Assembly: GCF_017163705.1 (NCBI RefSeq)
Contig: NZ_JAFIWB010000002.1
Location: 62,001 to 126,000, forward strand
Length of the DNA: 64,000 nt
Reading direction: 5' to 3'
From: Xanthomonas bonasiae
GTDB lineage: Bacteria > Pseudomonadota > Gammaproteobacteria > Xanthomonadales > Xanthomonadaceae
Shown here: in pieces, positions 25,728-34,342 of the stretch
Position numbering within the stretch: the stretch's first letter is position 1
How the letters are laid out: every line of letters starts with the position of its first letter
Made by a program: the position numbers and the translations under genes
The notes under the pieces: model-generated
Seen by the model: only the letters and a program-made list of their open reading frames with translations
Database searches by the model: none
Told to the model about the DNA's origin: nothing

Positions 25728-27882
25728 CGGCGGCTCCTGGCGAGGTCGGGGCGGGCGTATGCCCGGCGGCGAGGGCGGCGAGCACCGAGTCGGCATCGAG
25801 CAGCGCGCCACGCAGCAGGTGCAGGTGTTCGCGGGTGCGCTTCCAGCGCAGCGGCACCGCGCCGTCGAGACGGCTCGCCGCCAGCGCCGCATCGATGCGC
25901 TGCAGGGCCAGCCGATGGCGTTCGGGCGAAGGTGCCAGGTACAGCTCGGCCAGTGACTGCACCGCAGCGTCCACATCGGTGGCCAGCGCGTGCGGCAGGT
26001 CGCCGTCGGCCGCGTCGCGGCGCAACTCGACCAGGGTGCGCCCGGTCTCGTGCACCGACAGCGCCCAGCCCAACAGGTCGCGCAGCTCGTCGCTGCCCGG
26101 CGGGGTATGCGCGACGATCTGCTGGAACAGGTCGCGGTTGACGCTCTCCAGGCGCAGGTGCAGGCCGGGCAGCGGCGCGCGTGCGGCCAGTGTGGTCTGC
26201 CGGCGCAACTGTTCCAGCAGGCGCTGGCGATGCCAGCGCGTGCCGATCACCGGCGGCACGAACACGAACGCCACGCTCACCGCCAGCGTGCCCAGCAGCA
26301 GCGGCACCACGCTGTTGAAGGTGGTGACGGCGTTGAAACTCGGCGTCGGCTGCACCGCCAGGATCGAGACGAAGGCCAGATTGGTGCCGGTGGCGAAGCC
26401 GAACAGCGCCGGCTTGGAGGCCAGGTACAGGGTCAGCAGCAGGAACGGCGCGGTGCCGGCGACGAACAGGCCGTAGCCATCCATCTGCGGCAGCACCAGC
26501 AACTGGCAGACCGCGCCCAGCGCGGCGCCGAACACGAAGCCCTTGAACAGCGAACGCGCCGCCGCCGGTGCGTTGGCGCTGGACGACAGGATCGCGCTCA
26601 ACGCCACCGCCTGGAACACCGCGGTGGCGCCGCTGATCCAGCCGGCCTGGATCCATAGCCAGCACATCGCCGCCACCAGCAGCGCGCTGCGCAGCGCGGT
26701 CAGCGCGGCGGCCGCGTAGTCGTTGCCGCGCAGGAACACGGCGGTGTCGCCGCCGGCCTGCGGCGTGCGCCACTGCTGCGGGGCGACCAGCGCGGCCTCC
26801 GCGGCGACGTAGTCGTGCAACTCGCCGAAGAAGCGCTGCAGCAGCGACACGCCGGTGTCGAAGTCTTCGTGGCGCGCGCTCGGCAGGGTGTCGCGCACTG
26901 CGGCGGCTCGCGGCGCCAGCGCATCGCGGCATTCGGCCAGCCGGCGCGCGGTCTCGACGGTGCGTTCGCGGCCGCCGCGTTCGCTCAACGCGGCTTTCAG
27001 CGGCCGGTACAGGCCGATCAGCGCTTCGGCGACATCGCCTTCGGCCTGGCGCAGCAGGCGGTTGATGTAGTGATGCAGCGACTGGAAGCTGGTGGACACC
27101 GCCATGAAGCGCTGGTTGAGCAGGCGCAGGCGGCCGCTGCGCACGCGTGCCTCCGGGTCCTCGAACACCACCGAACTGCGCAGGTCCTCGATCTGCACCG
27201 CGTCGCGGACGAAGCGCAGGTGCGCCTGTTCCATCGACGCGCGCGACAGCTGGCCGCCGGTGGCGTCGCGGACGAAATCCAGGAAGCCGTCGTAGGCGCG
27301 GCGCACCGTGTCGCGCAGGGTCTGGCGCAAGCGGCTGGGGAACACCACGTCGCTGATCACGCCGGTCACCAGCAGCCCCAGCAGCACCTCGGTGACGCGC
27401 GCGGTGACCAGCGCGAACACGTTCTGCGGCTGGTTCACCGCCGGCAACGCGATCAGCGCCACGGTGTAGCCGGACAGCACGAACGCGTACGCCTTAAAGT
27501 TGCGGTACAGCAGCGCGCCGCCGGTGCACAGGCCGATCCAGATCGCCAGCACCAGCACGAACAGCACCGGTTCCTGCGGGAACAGCGCCACCATCGCCAG
27601 CGCGGCGACGCTGCCGATCAGCGTGCCCAGCACGCGGTAGAAGCCCTTCGCGAACACCATGCCGGTCTGCCGGTGCATCACCACCACCACGGTGATCATC
27701 GCGGTCATCGGCGAGGACAGGTCCAGGCGCAGCGCGATCCAGCCGGCCAGGTAGATCGACAGCAGCGTGCGCAGCACGAACAGCCAGGCCTCGCCTTCGC
27801 CGCGCAGGGCGTCGGCCAACACGGCGCGCAGCCGCGGCGGGGCGGCGGCGTTGGCTGCGACATCGGTCCCGCGCGCGCTCAT
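25711..27882 (-). CDS. FUSC-family inner-membrane efflux protein (AaeB-like)
   Basis: This 723-residue protein has the double layout of the fusaric acid resistance (FUSC) family: an N-terminal set of about five or six membrane helices (about 35-175), a cytoplasmic domain of about 200 residues, a second membrane set (about 365-510) and a C-terminal soluble tail. FUSC proteins such as E. coli AaeB export small aromatic acids. It starts four bases inside marR (ATGA) and ends inside the DUF1656 gene, which shows it belongs to a single transcript with the adaptor. Substrate is not readable; aromatic carboxylates (hydroxybenzoate, hydroxycinnamate, fusaric acid) are plausible for a plant-associated bacterium. 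Confidence 0.9.
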   Translation of the reverse strand: MSARGTDVAANAAAPPRLRAVLADALRGEGEAWLFVLRTLLSIYLAGWIALRLDLSSPMTAMITVVVVMHRQTGMVFAKGFYRVLGTLIGSVAALAMVALFPQEPVLFVLVLAIWIGLCTGGALLYRNFKAYAFVLSGYTVALIALPAVNQPQNVFALVTARVTEVLLGLLVTGVISDVVFPSRLRQTLRDTVRRAYDGFLDFVRDATGGQLSRASMEQAHLRFVRDAVQIEDLRSSVVFEDPEARVRSGRLRLLNQRFMAVSTSFQSLHHYINRLLRQAEGDVAEALIGLYRPLKAALSERGGRERTVETARRLAECRDALAPRAAAVRDTLPSARHEDFDTGVSLLQRFFGELHDYVAAEAALVAPQQWRTPQAGGDTAVFLRGNDYAAAALTALRSALLVAAMCWLWIQAGWISGATAVFQAVALSAILSSSANAPAAARSLFKGFVFGAALGAVCQLLVLPQMDGYGLFVAGTAPFLLLTLYLASKPALFGFATGTNLAFVSILAVQPTPSFNAVTTFNSVVPLLLGTLAVSVAFVFVPPVIGTRWHRQRLLEQLRRQTTLAARAPLPGLHLRLESVNRDLFQQIVAHTPPGSDELRDLLGWALSVHETGRTLVELRRDAADGDLPHALATDVDAAVQSLAELYLAPSPERHRLALQRIDAALAASRLDGAVPLRWKRTREHLHLLRGALLDADSVLAALAAGHTPAPTSPGAADGAAR

Positions 27883-28376
27883 GCGTCGCCTTCCACGCTG
27901 CGCAGCAATTGCTTCAGCAAGGCTTCCAGCTGCGCCAGTTCGGCGCTCTCCAGGTGCTGCGTGTACCCGCGCAGTTGCGCGAACACGTCCGGCATGAACG
28001 CGGCGATCAGGCGCTCGCCCTCGGCGGTCAGGCGCAGCAGCAACATGCGCCGGTCCTCGGCGCTGGGCGTGCGCTGGATCAGGCCCTTGTCGACCAGGTG
28101 GCTGGTCAAGCGGGTGATGTTGGCCGACTTCTCGCTGGCCGCGTCGCTCAACTGCGACGGATTCAAGGTCCCGTCCGGGCTGGCGTCGATCATCATCAGC
28201 ACGTTGTATTCGGAGTAGTTCAGGCCGTAGGCGCGCAGCATGTCGTTGCCCTGATCCAGGATCAGCTTGTGCAGCAGCTTGATCAGGCGCACCACCGCGG
28301 CCGCGTCGCGAGGGAACCCCGGATGCTTCTGGCCGGTGACGTCCAGGCGCTGCTCGGTGGCGGTGAAGCGGCTCAT
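27879..28376 (-). CDS. MarR-family transcriptional regulator
   Basis: The 165-residue regulator has a MarR winged-helix domain: LNYSEYNVLMMIDASPDGTL at about 51-70, the recognition-helix region LSDAASEKSANITRLTSHLV at about 76-95 and the wing PSAEDRRMLLLRLTAEGERL at about 103-122. MarR proteins usually repress their own operon and release DNA when they bind an aromatic ligand. It is the first gene of an operon with the FUSC, DUF1656 and HlyD genes (four-base overlap) and an AT-rich palindromic operator lies directly upstream (28395-28419). Confidence 0.92.
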   Translation of the reverse strand: MSRFTATEQRLDVTGQKHPGFPRDAAAVVRLIKLLHKLILDQGNDMLRAYGLNYSEYNVLMMIDASPDGTLNPSQLSDAASEKSANITRLTSHLVDKGLIQRTPSAEDRRMLLLRLTAEGERLIAAFMPDVFAQLRGYTQHLESAELAQLEALLKQLLRSVEGDA

Positions 28377-28394
28377 GGCTGGCTAGGCATTTGG

Positions 28395-28419
28395 TACATA
28401 TGTATATATTACATTTGTG
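28395..28419 (-). promoter_or_regulatory. Probable MarR operator and promoter
   Basis: Directly upstream of marR is an AT-rich block in a GC-rich genome. TACATATGTA (28395-28404, perfect palindrome) is followed five bases later by the related TACATTTGTG (28410-28419), so the two sites are 15 bases centre to centre. An outer GCATTT...AAATGC pair (28387-28392 and 28424-28429) flanks them. On the reverse strand the block offers TATATA as a -10 element. Autorepression by the MarR protein is inferred. Confidence 0.6.
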
Positions 28420-28658
28420 TATTAAATGCGCGGTAATGGCAGCTGAACGCGTGCTCGGCGGGACGGCGCTCTTGGGTCGGGGATGGGGCGACGGCAGCGG
28501 TCGCGAAGCGGCCCGGGCAATGGCGGGCCTGCCAGCGCAGCGGTTGCGGGGGGCTGGCTGAAGCGCCGATCGACCGGCACGGCGTCGCTGCCCCTAGCTC
28601 ACAGCGGGCGCAAGAAGTGAGGGTGGGACCGCGCCGCGGTGGCGCGGGCGGGATGCGG

Positions 28659-29135
28659 CTAGCGCAGGACGCCGTCCAGTCCGGGCGCGGGGGTGAGCAT
28701 ATTGCGCGTATCGATCTCGAACCTGCGCTGCTTCTTCTCTTCCGGGGTGGCGTCGATGCTGCCCTTGAGGGTGTAGTCGAGGCTGCGGCGGCCGGCCAGG
28801 GCATCGGCGACGGCGATGCGCGCGGCCGAACTCGGGCGTAGCGCGACGCTGACCACGTCCGCCGTTTCCGGCCCGATCGAGATGCCAGGCGCGAGCTGCA
28901 AGGTCCCCGCGGCTTCGCCGCCCACGCCCAGGTCCAGGCGTACGCCGTCGTAACGCATAGGGATGCTGCTGTAGTTCTGCAGGCGCAACTCCACCTTCCA
29001 GCTGCCGTCCATGTTGACGGTGAGCTGCTGCAGGCTGGCCGCGGGGTCGGACACGCGCCGCACCATGCCGTCGCCGCAGGCGGCCAGCAGCGCAGTGCAC
29101 AACACGAGCAAGCCGAAGCGAAGCCGCTGACGCAT
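28659..29135 (-). CDS. Lipoprotein with LEA type 2 (WHy) domain
   Basis: The 158-residue protein starts with a lipoprotein signal (LLAAC, Cys20), so it is anchored in a membrane after cleavage. The rest fits a LEA-14/WHy beta-sandwich: LTVNMDGSWKVELRLQNYSS at about 38-57, MRYDGVRLDLGVGGEAAGTL at about 61-80 and a closing YTLKGSID strand. Such proteins are small cell-envelope lipoproteins of unknown function, linked to desiccation or stress in other settings. The 282 bases between it and marR hold only the operator. Confidence 0.8.
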   Translation of the reverse strand: MRQRLRFGLLVLCTALLAACGDGMVRRVSDPAASLQQLTVNMDGSWKVELRLQNYSSIPMRYDGVRLDLGVGGEAAGTLQLAPGISIGPETADVVSVALRPSSAARIAVADALAGRRSLDYTLKGSIDATPEEKKQRRFEIDTRNMLTPAPGLDGVLR

Positions 29136-29741
29136 GACCGGATTCCAGGACGTGAAGACCGGCGAAGAATACTACGGCGCCCAGGGACCCGGCGTGGCGA
29201 GCGCTGGGCCACCGTCGCGCGTCGCCTGCGGCGAGCCGCCAGCCGCGCACCCTGGTGGCGCGGTTCCTCTGCAGGCCACGTCGTCTTCAGCCCGGCGTGG
29301 CGGCAGTTGCGCACTTTGCCCAAGTGCTTCGGCGCTCCGCTGTCCCGGCGCTTCGACGCACTCGGGTGCTTCGACACGCTCGGATGCGGCACCGCTCCGG
29401 TGCCACCGCGGCACGTCATCGGCTGCACCGCCTTGCGGGGCTGCAGGTCGGCGGCGTTCGCGGCTTCCGGGCGAAGGCGTCCGCGGCCAGCTTTGCGGCA
29501 GGGCCGGCTGGCCGGTCACCGGCATGGATGCCCTACGGCAGCGTCGTCGACCCAGCGGCGAACGCGCCGGATCTGACAGCGCCGCGGTGTCCTTGGCGGC
29601 CTGGCCTATGACCATCACCAGCGGCATCCGTGCCCGTGCATAGGCCAGGCGCCGAGGACGCCTTCAGCATGCGCGGCGGCGGAATCCGGCGCAGTCGGCG
29701 CGGGCCGTGTCGTCCGGTAGGAAAATTCCGAAATGCCGCAC
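29136..29741. other. Region without a recognised gene
   Basis: About 600 bases without a convincing gene. Open frames exist on both strands but have low-complexity Arg/Ala/Pro composition with no recognisable domain. A short imperfect tandem repeat, a 16-base unit GCTTCGACGCACTCGG (29350-29365) and its variant at 29368-29383, lies in the middle. The right end holds the tRNA-Phe promoter. It could be an eroded gene, but nothing supports a specific origin. Confidence 0.4.
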
Positions 29742-29770
29742 TTGCCCAATCCCGAACGCATCGCTATGAT
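29742..29770 (+). promoter_or_regulatory. Promoter of tRNA-Phe
   Basis: TTGCCC at 29742-29747 is followed after a 17-base spacer by TATGAT at 29765-29770, a good sigma70-type pair. The tRNA begins 36 bases after the -10 element. Confidence 0.7.
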
Positions 29771-29806
29771 GCGCGTCCCCGCACCGGTCCTGCCGCGTTG
29801 CGCAGT

Positions 29807-29882
29807 GGCCGAGTAGCTCAGTTGGTAGAGCAGGGGATTGAAAATCCCCGTGTCGGCGGTTCGATTCCGTCCTCGGCCACCA
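29807..29882 (+). tRNA. tRNA-Phe (anticodon GAA)
   Basis: The 76-base cloverleaf has acceptor stem GGCCGAG/CTCGGCC, D-loop AGCTCAGTTGGTAGAGC, anticodon stem GGGGA/TCCCC around TTGAAAA (anticodon GAA, reading UUC and UUU) and T-loop GGTTCGATTCC. The ACCA end is encoded. It is the tRNA charged by PheST at the start of the window. Confidence 0.97.
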
Positions 29883-29890
29883 TTCCATGA

Positions 29891-29920
29891 AAGGCTTGCA
29901 GAAATGCAGGCCTTTTTCTT
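29891..29920 (+). terminator. Rho-independent terminator after tRNA-Phe
   Basis: A 10-base-pair stem (AAGGCTTGCA with TGCAGGCCTT, one G-T wobble) around a GAAA tetraloop ends in TTTTT (29913-29917). It lies eight bases after the tRNA. The following stretch up to 30212 holds no gene that I can support; it contains a 12-base palindrome CATGTGCACATG at 30181-30192, just before the next gene. Confidence 0.9.
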
Positions 29921-30212
29921 TGCGCTGCCGTATCCCGCGGCGCGATGGCGGGTGTCCTCGCAGGGGAGGCCGCGCCCGGCCGGTAGAACGCGGATCCGCG
30001 ATGCCCAGCACCTGCGACGGGCCGGGCGAGCACACGCATTGTGTGCCGACTTCCGCATTGGAGCTGGCCTATTCATGCTATCGCCAGCGGAAGCGGCCGC
30101 GTTTACGCTCGTAGACAAGTGCGGCAATTCTCAGGTTTGCCGTGATGTAACGCTCAACTATGCGGGGCCGATGTCGTAATCATGTGCACATGGTTAATCT
30201 GAGAGCGGGCCA

Positions 30213-30494
30213 ATGCACAAGGAATTGACGCGGCTATGTGTACTGGCCCTTGCATTGGCGGTGGCCGGTGGCGCCGGCGCCGCGCCGGCGTTGAGCAAGC
30301 TGGATCCCGCCTATCAGGCCGGTCACGATCCGGCCGCGCCGTATATCGAGCAGGTCGGCTCCGAGTGCGTGATGGTCAACGTGTACCTGGAGCAGCGCGA
30401 CGGTGTCGTCCAGCAAGTCATCCTGCGCGAGCCGGTGGAATGCAGTAACAGCAGCCAAGGCCAGGACCTTGCCGTGGCCGACCTTTCGCCCTAG
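30213..30494 (+). CDS. Small secreted protein of unknown function
   Basis: The 93-residue product has a clear signal peptide (about 1-23, LCVLALALAVAGGAGAAPA) and a mature part of about 70 residues with two cysteines (GSECVMVNVYLEQ and EPVECSNSS), which could form one disulfide in the periplasm or outside. No family is recognised. A perfect palindrome CATGTGCACATG lies 21 bases upstream. The stop codon shares a CTAG with the stop of a possible convergent frame. Confidence 0.6.
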   Translation: MHKELTRLCVLALALAVAGGAGAAPALSKLDPAYQAGHDPAAPYIEQVGSECVMVNVYLEQRDGVVQQVILREPVECSNSSQGQDLAVADLSP

Positions 30495-30811
30495 CGCGTC
30501 GGCGTGGCACGTTTGCGGCTTCCGTTCCTGGTCGTCGCAGCGGGCGGCACCTGTTTCGCCAGTTGCCGGGTAGGCGAGGCGCCGTGTTGAATGCGCTGCG
30601 CCCACACGTCGCGCGGACTGCGTAATTCGTGCACTGCTTTCTTGCGTAGCGCTGGCCTGCCGCCGCGGCGCGCGCCTTCAGTTGTGGTGTTGTCATGGCG
30701 TGCCGCCGCAATGGCGGTTCGTCGCAGGCCTGCACGAAGGCTGCGCTTTACATCGCCGCGCCGCTCCTGCATAAGGCTGGTCTTCCTCCTTTTTTGCAGG
30801 AACGTCCGCAT
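30491..30811 (-). CDS. Possible small basic protein (uncertain)
   Basis: A 106-codon frame on the reverse strand encodes a basic, Arg/Lys-rich peptide (RKKAVHELRSPRDVWAQR, NGSRKRATPTR) without a known domain. About 70 percent of third codon positions are G or C, below neighbouring genes. It ends exactly against the convergent gene at 30213 through a shared CTAG, and its start touches the lipocalin start. An out-of-frame ATG near 30693 opens MTTPQLKARAAA, which would join well to GGRPALRKKAVHELRS by a single-base shift, so a shorter gene with a frameshift is an alternative. It may equally be chance. Confidence 0.25.
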   Translation of the reverse strand: MRTFLQKRRKTSLMQERRGDVKRSLRAGLRRTAIAAARHDNTTTEGARRGGRPALRKKAVHELRSPRDVWAQRIQHGASPTRQLAKQVPPAATTRNGSRKRATPTR

Positions 30812-31352
30812 GCGTCCTCCATCGCTCGCGATGCTGCTGGCCTGCCTGCTGTGCCTGGCGCTGCCGGCACGGGCCGCGCAACCGGTGACGTCGGTCGCCG
30901 AGTTCGATCTCGGCCGCTATGCCGGGCAGTGGCACGAAATCGCGCACCTGCCGGTGTCGTTCCAGAAGAAATGCGTCGCCGACATCACCGCGGCCTACGT
31001 GCTGCGCGACGACGGGCTGATCGGCGTGCGCAACGCCTGCCGTACCGGCAAGGGCGACATGCTCGCCGCCGAGGGCGTGGCGCGGCGGGTGGCCGGCCAT
31101 CCCGGGCGGCTGCAGGTACGGTTCGCGCCGGATTGGCTGGCCTGGGTGCCGCTGGTCTGGGCCGACTATTGGGTGATCGCGCTGGATCCGGATTACCAGT
31201 GGGCGCTGATCGGCGAGCCGGATCGCAAGTATCTGTGGGTGCTGTCGCGTTCGCCGCGGATGCCTCGCGTGCTGTTCGAGCAGGTCAAGGCCAAGGCGCG
31301 GGCGATGGGCTACGACCTGGATCCGCTGTTGGTCGTCGCGCCGCTGGAGTGA
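30810..31352 (+). CDS. Lipocalin family protein (Blc-like)
   Basis: The 180-residue protein has a signal peptide (about 1-22, LLCLALPARAAQP) and a bacterial lipocalin domain. The first conserved region is DLGRYAGQWHEIAHLPVSFQ (about 32-51, the GxW motif), the second is YWVIALDPDYQWALIGEP (about 117-134), and the third is an Arg in YLWVLSRSPRMP. Lipocalins of this type bind lipids or other hydrophobic compounds. E. coli Blc is an outer-membrane lipoprotein, but here no lipobox cysteine is present, so it is probably a soluble periplasmic or secreted protein. Confidence 0.9.
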   Translation: MRPPSLAMLLACLLCLALPARAAQPVTSVAEFDLGRYAGQWHEIAHLPVSFQKKCVADITAAYVLRDDGLIGVRNACRTGKGDMLAAEGVARRVAGHPGRLQVRFAPDWLAWVPLVWADYWVIALDPDYQWALIGEPDRKYLWVLSRSPRMPRVLFEQVKAKARAMGYDLDPLLVVAPLE

Positions 31353-31391
31353 GCGGCCTGCCGGTCGGCGCGCAAGAGCGGCGCAGCGCCG

Positions 31392-31787
31392 CTAGCCGGC
31401 GAAGCAGGCGCGGGCCGCATCGAGCAGCCGCGCGCTGGCGCCGTCCCGCAGCAGTTGCCGCGGCGTCTGTCCGCCGAGCTGCGCGTGGCTGCCGTTGAGC
31501 CACTGCGACAGCGCGGCACGGTCGCCGCCGCAGCCGTTGCAGACGATGCAGATCGTCTCGCCGACATCGAGCAGGTGCTCGCTGCGCAACGTTGCCAACG
31601 TGTCCGCATCGCGCCCCAGCCAGTCGAGCACGCGTTGCGCGTCCTCGGTGGAGCCATAGCTGGCGCCGTCGATCAGCGACAGCGTGTCGGTCGAGCGCGA
31701 TAGCCGGCCGGCCTTGTCGCGCTCGGCGCGGCGCATGCCTTGCAGCACCGCCTTGATACGTTGTTCGTTTGAAGCTGGCTGCGACAT
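31392..31787 (-). CDS. DUF2384 (MbcA/ParS/Xre antitoxin)-like protein
   Basis: The 131-residue protein ends in ALSQWLNGSHAQLGGQTPRQ followed by LLRDGASARLLD, which fits the MbcA/ParS/Xre toxin-binding domain (DUF2384: WL....LGG..P..LL..G....V...L). The N-terminal part is helical and charged. A CIVCNGCGG stretch at about 79-87 has three cysteines. DUF2384 antitoxins normally neighbour a RES-type toxin; none is present on either side, so this is an orphan or has another role. It is transcribed toward the lipocalin stop, 45 bases downstream of xseA on the same strand. Assignment rests on pattern only. Confidence 0.55.
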   Translation of the reverse strand: MSQPASNEQRIKAVLQGMRRAERDKAGRLSRSTDTLSLIDGASYGSTEDAQRVLDWLGRDADTLATLRSEHLLDVGETICIVCNGCGGDRAALSQWLNGSHAQLGGQTPRQLLRDGASARLLDAARACFAG

Positions 31788-31831
31788 GGAAATGCACTGG
31801 CGATGAGTAGCGGTCGACAGGTGTACCGCAG

Positions 31832-33163
31832 TCATTCTGTACGTAGCGTCACCTCGCCGTCGGCAAGCCGCGCGCGCAGGCGGTCGCCGGGCGCAACCTG
31901 CGTGGTCGAGCGCACCAGCGTGCCGTCGTCGATCCGGGTCAGGATCGCGTAGCCGCGCGTCACCGTGGCCAGCGGGCTGACCGTCTCCAGCGCGCGGGCC
32001 AGCGCGCGCAGGCGCTGCGTGTCGGCCTGCAGCTGCCGCGCCATCGCCGCTTGCGGGCGCCTGCCGAGCGCGAGCAGGCGCTCGTGCAGGGCGGCCAGGC
32101 GCCGTTGCGGCTGGGCTGCGCGCAAGACCGCGGCGGCGTGGCGCAGGCGCGCGCCGCGGCGTTCCTGCTGTTGCCGCCACAACGCCAGCAGGCGGCGCGC
32201 GGCATCCTGCTGGCGGCGCTTCAGCATTTGCAGTTGCGCCTGCGGACTCTGCGCCTGCAGCCGCAGCGAGGCGCGATCGGCGCGCTGCATCGCCTGGCGC
32301 AGGCGGTGCTGCTGCCACTGCAGCAGCCGCGCGTGCTGGCCGCGCAGGCGTGCGGCGAGGTCGCGCTGGTCGGGGGCGAGCAGTTCCGCGGCGACCGATG
32401 GCGTCGGCGCGCGCAGATCGGCGGCGAAGTCGGCCAGGGTCACATCGGTTTCGTGGCCGACCGCCGACACCACCGGCGTGGCCGCGGCGGCGATCGCCCG
32501 CGCCAGGCGTTCGTCGTTGAACGCCCACAGGTCTTCCAGCGAGCCGCCGCCGCGGGTCAGCAGGATCGCGTCGTAGCGGCCGCTGGCATCGGCGCGCTGC
32601 AGCAGCGAGGTGAGTTGCGCGGCGGCGCTGTCGCCCTGCACCAGGCTCGGCAGGATGTCCACTTCCAGCAGCGGCAGGCGCCGGCCGAGCACGCTCAGTA
32701 CGTCGCGCACCGCCGCGCCGCTGGGCGAGGTGATCACCGCCAGGCGGCGCACGAAGGCGGGCAGGGCGCGTTTGCGCTCGCTGGCGAACAGGCCCTCGGC
32801 GGCGAGCCTGGCCTTGAGTTCCTCGAACGCGCGGCGCAACGCGCCTTCGCCGGCTTCCTCCAGGTGATCCAGCACCAGTTGGTAGTCGCCACGCGCCTCG
32901 TACAGGGTCAGCCGGCCGCGCGCGAGCACGCGCAGGCCTTCGCGCGGAACGAACTTCAGCCATTGGCTCTTCGGCTTGAACATCGCGCAGCGCACCTGCG
33001 CGCGCGCGTCCTTCAGGGTGAAGTACAGATGTCCGGACGAGGGTCGGGTGACGTTGCCCAGCTCGCCTTCCACCCAGGCCAGCGGGAACGCGCTTTCCAG
33101 CAGGTCGCGCGCCAGCGTGTTGAGCTGGCTGGGGCTGAGGATCTGGTCGTCGCGATCGGGCAT
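31832..33163 (-). CDS. xseA: Exodeoxyribonuclease VII large subunit
   Basis: The 443-residue protein is the large subunit of exonuclease VII, a metal-independent exonuclease for single-stranded DNA. Family blocks: N-terminal OB-fold (about 8-100; [20 protein letters not shown] and [19 protein letters not shown]), catalytic core with [20 protein letters not shown] (about 132-151), [20 protein letters not shown] (about 187-206) and [27 protein letters not shown], split by a long coiled coil (about 265-375). The start used (ATG 33163, MPDRDDQ) follows queG by 28 bases. The small subunit gene xseB is not in the window. Confidence 0.95.
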   Translation of the reverse strand: MPDRDDQILSPSQLNTLARDLLESAFPLAWVEGELGNVTRPSSGHLYFTLKDARAQVRCAMFKPKSQWLKFVPREGLRVLARGRLTLYEARGDYQLVLDHLEEAGEGALRRAFEELKARLAAEGLFASERKRALPAFVRRLAVITSPSGAAVRDVLSVLGRRLPLLEVDILPSLVQGDSAAAQLTSLLQRADASGRYDAILLTRGGGSLEDLWAFNDERLARAIAAAATPVVSAVGHETDVTLADFAADLRAPTPSVAAELLAPDQRDLAARLRGQHARLLQWQQHRLRQAMQRADRASLRLQAQSPQAQLQMLKRRQQDAARRLLALWRQQQERRGARLRHAAAVLRAAQPQRRLAALHERLLALGRRPQAAMARQLQADTQRLRALARALETVSPLATVTRGYAILTRIDDGTLVRSTTQVAPGDRLRARLADGEVTLRTE

Positions 33164-33191
33164 GCGGGCGCTGCGTGGGCGTGCGGGGCGC

Positions 33192-34319
33192 CTATCCTCG
33201 CACGTCGCCGTGAGCGGCCGGTCGCGGCAACGCGACCTCGCCGGCAGACGCCCGGTCCGCATGCTGCGCCAGCGCCCACTGCACGTGTTCGCGCACCAGC
33301 GGCGAGGCGTGCTGCGCGCGCGTGCCCAGCGCGGCCAGCACCTGCGGTGTGCTCGGCGCATTGCCCAGTGCCACCGCCAGGTTGCGCAGCCAGCGCTCGT
33401 GGCCGCTGCGGCGGATCGCGCTGCCTTCGGTGCGGCGCAGGAACTCGTCCTCGTCCCAGGCGAACAGCTGCGCCAGCGTGGCCCGGTCGAGATCGTTGCG
33501 CGCGCGGAAGTCGGGTTCGTCGCTGCGCTTGGCGAACTTGTTCCAGGGGCACACCAGCTGGCAGTCGTCGCAGCCGAAGATGCGGTTGCCGATCGCCGGG
33601 CGCAGCTCCTCGGGAATCGCGCCGTCGTGCTCGATGGTCAGATAGGCGATGCAGCGGCGCGCGTCCAGCCGGTACGGGGCGACGATCGCCTGGGTCGGGC
33701 ACACGTCGATGCAGCGCGTGCAGGTGCCGCAGTGCGCGCTGGCCGGCGGATCGATCGGCAACGGCAGGTCGACGTAGATTTCGCCGAGGAAGAACCAGGA
33801 GCCGCCGTTGCGGTCGATCAGGCAGGTGTGCTTGCCGATCCAGCCCAGGCCGGCGTCGCGCGCCAGGGCGCGCTCCAGCACTGGCGCCGAATCGACGAAG
33901 ACGCGATGGCCGAACGGGCCGATCTCGGCCTGGATGCGCTCGGCCAGTTTCTGCAGGCGGTTGCGCATCAGCTTGTGGTAGTCGCGGCCCAGCGCGTAGC
34001 GGGCGACGTAGGCGCGCTCGCCATCGTGCAGCGTGTCCCAGGCCGAATCGTCGTCGTTGCGTCCGTAGTCCAGGCCGACCGAGATCACCCGCAGCGTGCC
34101 TGGAATCAGTTCGGCCGGACGCGCGCGCTTGTCGCCATGTTGCGCCATCCATTGCATCGTGCCGTACAGGCCTTGCGCCAGCCAGTCGCGCAGATGCGCT
34201 TCGTCCTGCTGCAGCTCGATCCCGGCGATGCCGCAGCGCTGGAAGCCGAACTCGCGCGCCAGCGCGCGGATGCGCGCGGCAACGGTGTTGGGATCGGCGG
34301 GGGCGACGCTGCTGGACAT
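33192..34319 (-). CDS. queG: Epoxyqueuosine reductase
   Basis: QueG (375 residues) makes the last step of queuosine synthesis, reducing epoxyqueuosine to queuosine in tRNA with a cobalamin cofactor and two 4Fe-4S clusters. An N-terminal DUF1730 part (about 1-160) is followed by cluster motifs [12 protein letters not shown] (about 195-206) and [10 protein letters not shown] (about 244-253), and then HEAT-like repeats at the C-terminus. Length compares with 379 in E. coli. It lies back to back with nnr, a conserved divergent arrangement in gammaproteobacteria, with only 23 bases between the two start codons. Confidence 0.96.
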   Translation of the reverse strand: MSSSVAPADPNTVAARIRALAREFGFQRCGIAGIELQQDEAHLRDWLAQGLYGTMQWMAQHGDKRARPAELIPGTLRVISVGLDYGRNDDDSAWDTLHDGERAYVARYALGRDYHKLMRNRLQKLAERIQAEIGPFGHRVFVDSAPVLERALARDAGLGWIGKHTCLIDRNGGSWFFLGEIYVDLPLPIDPPASAHCGTCTRCIDVCPTQAIVAPYRLDARRCIAYLTIEHDGAIPEELRPAIGNRIFGCDDCQLVCPWNKFAKRSDEPDFRARNDLDRATLAQLFAWDEDEFLRRTEGSAIRRSGHERWLRNLAVALGNAPSTPQVLAALGTRAQHASPLVREHVQWALAQHADRASAGEVALPRPAAHGDVRG

Positions 34320-34342
34320 GGCGCAAGTATAGAATCCCGCGC

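Noticed and set aside
29136..29741. Several open frames of 90-170 codons on both strands
   Set aside because: Composition is random-like, frames overlap each other, no ribosome-binding site or family match; treated as a region without a gene.
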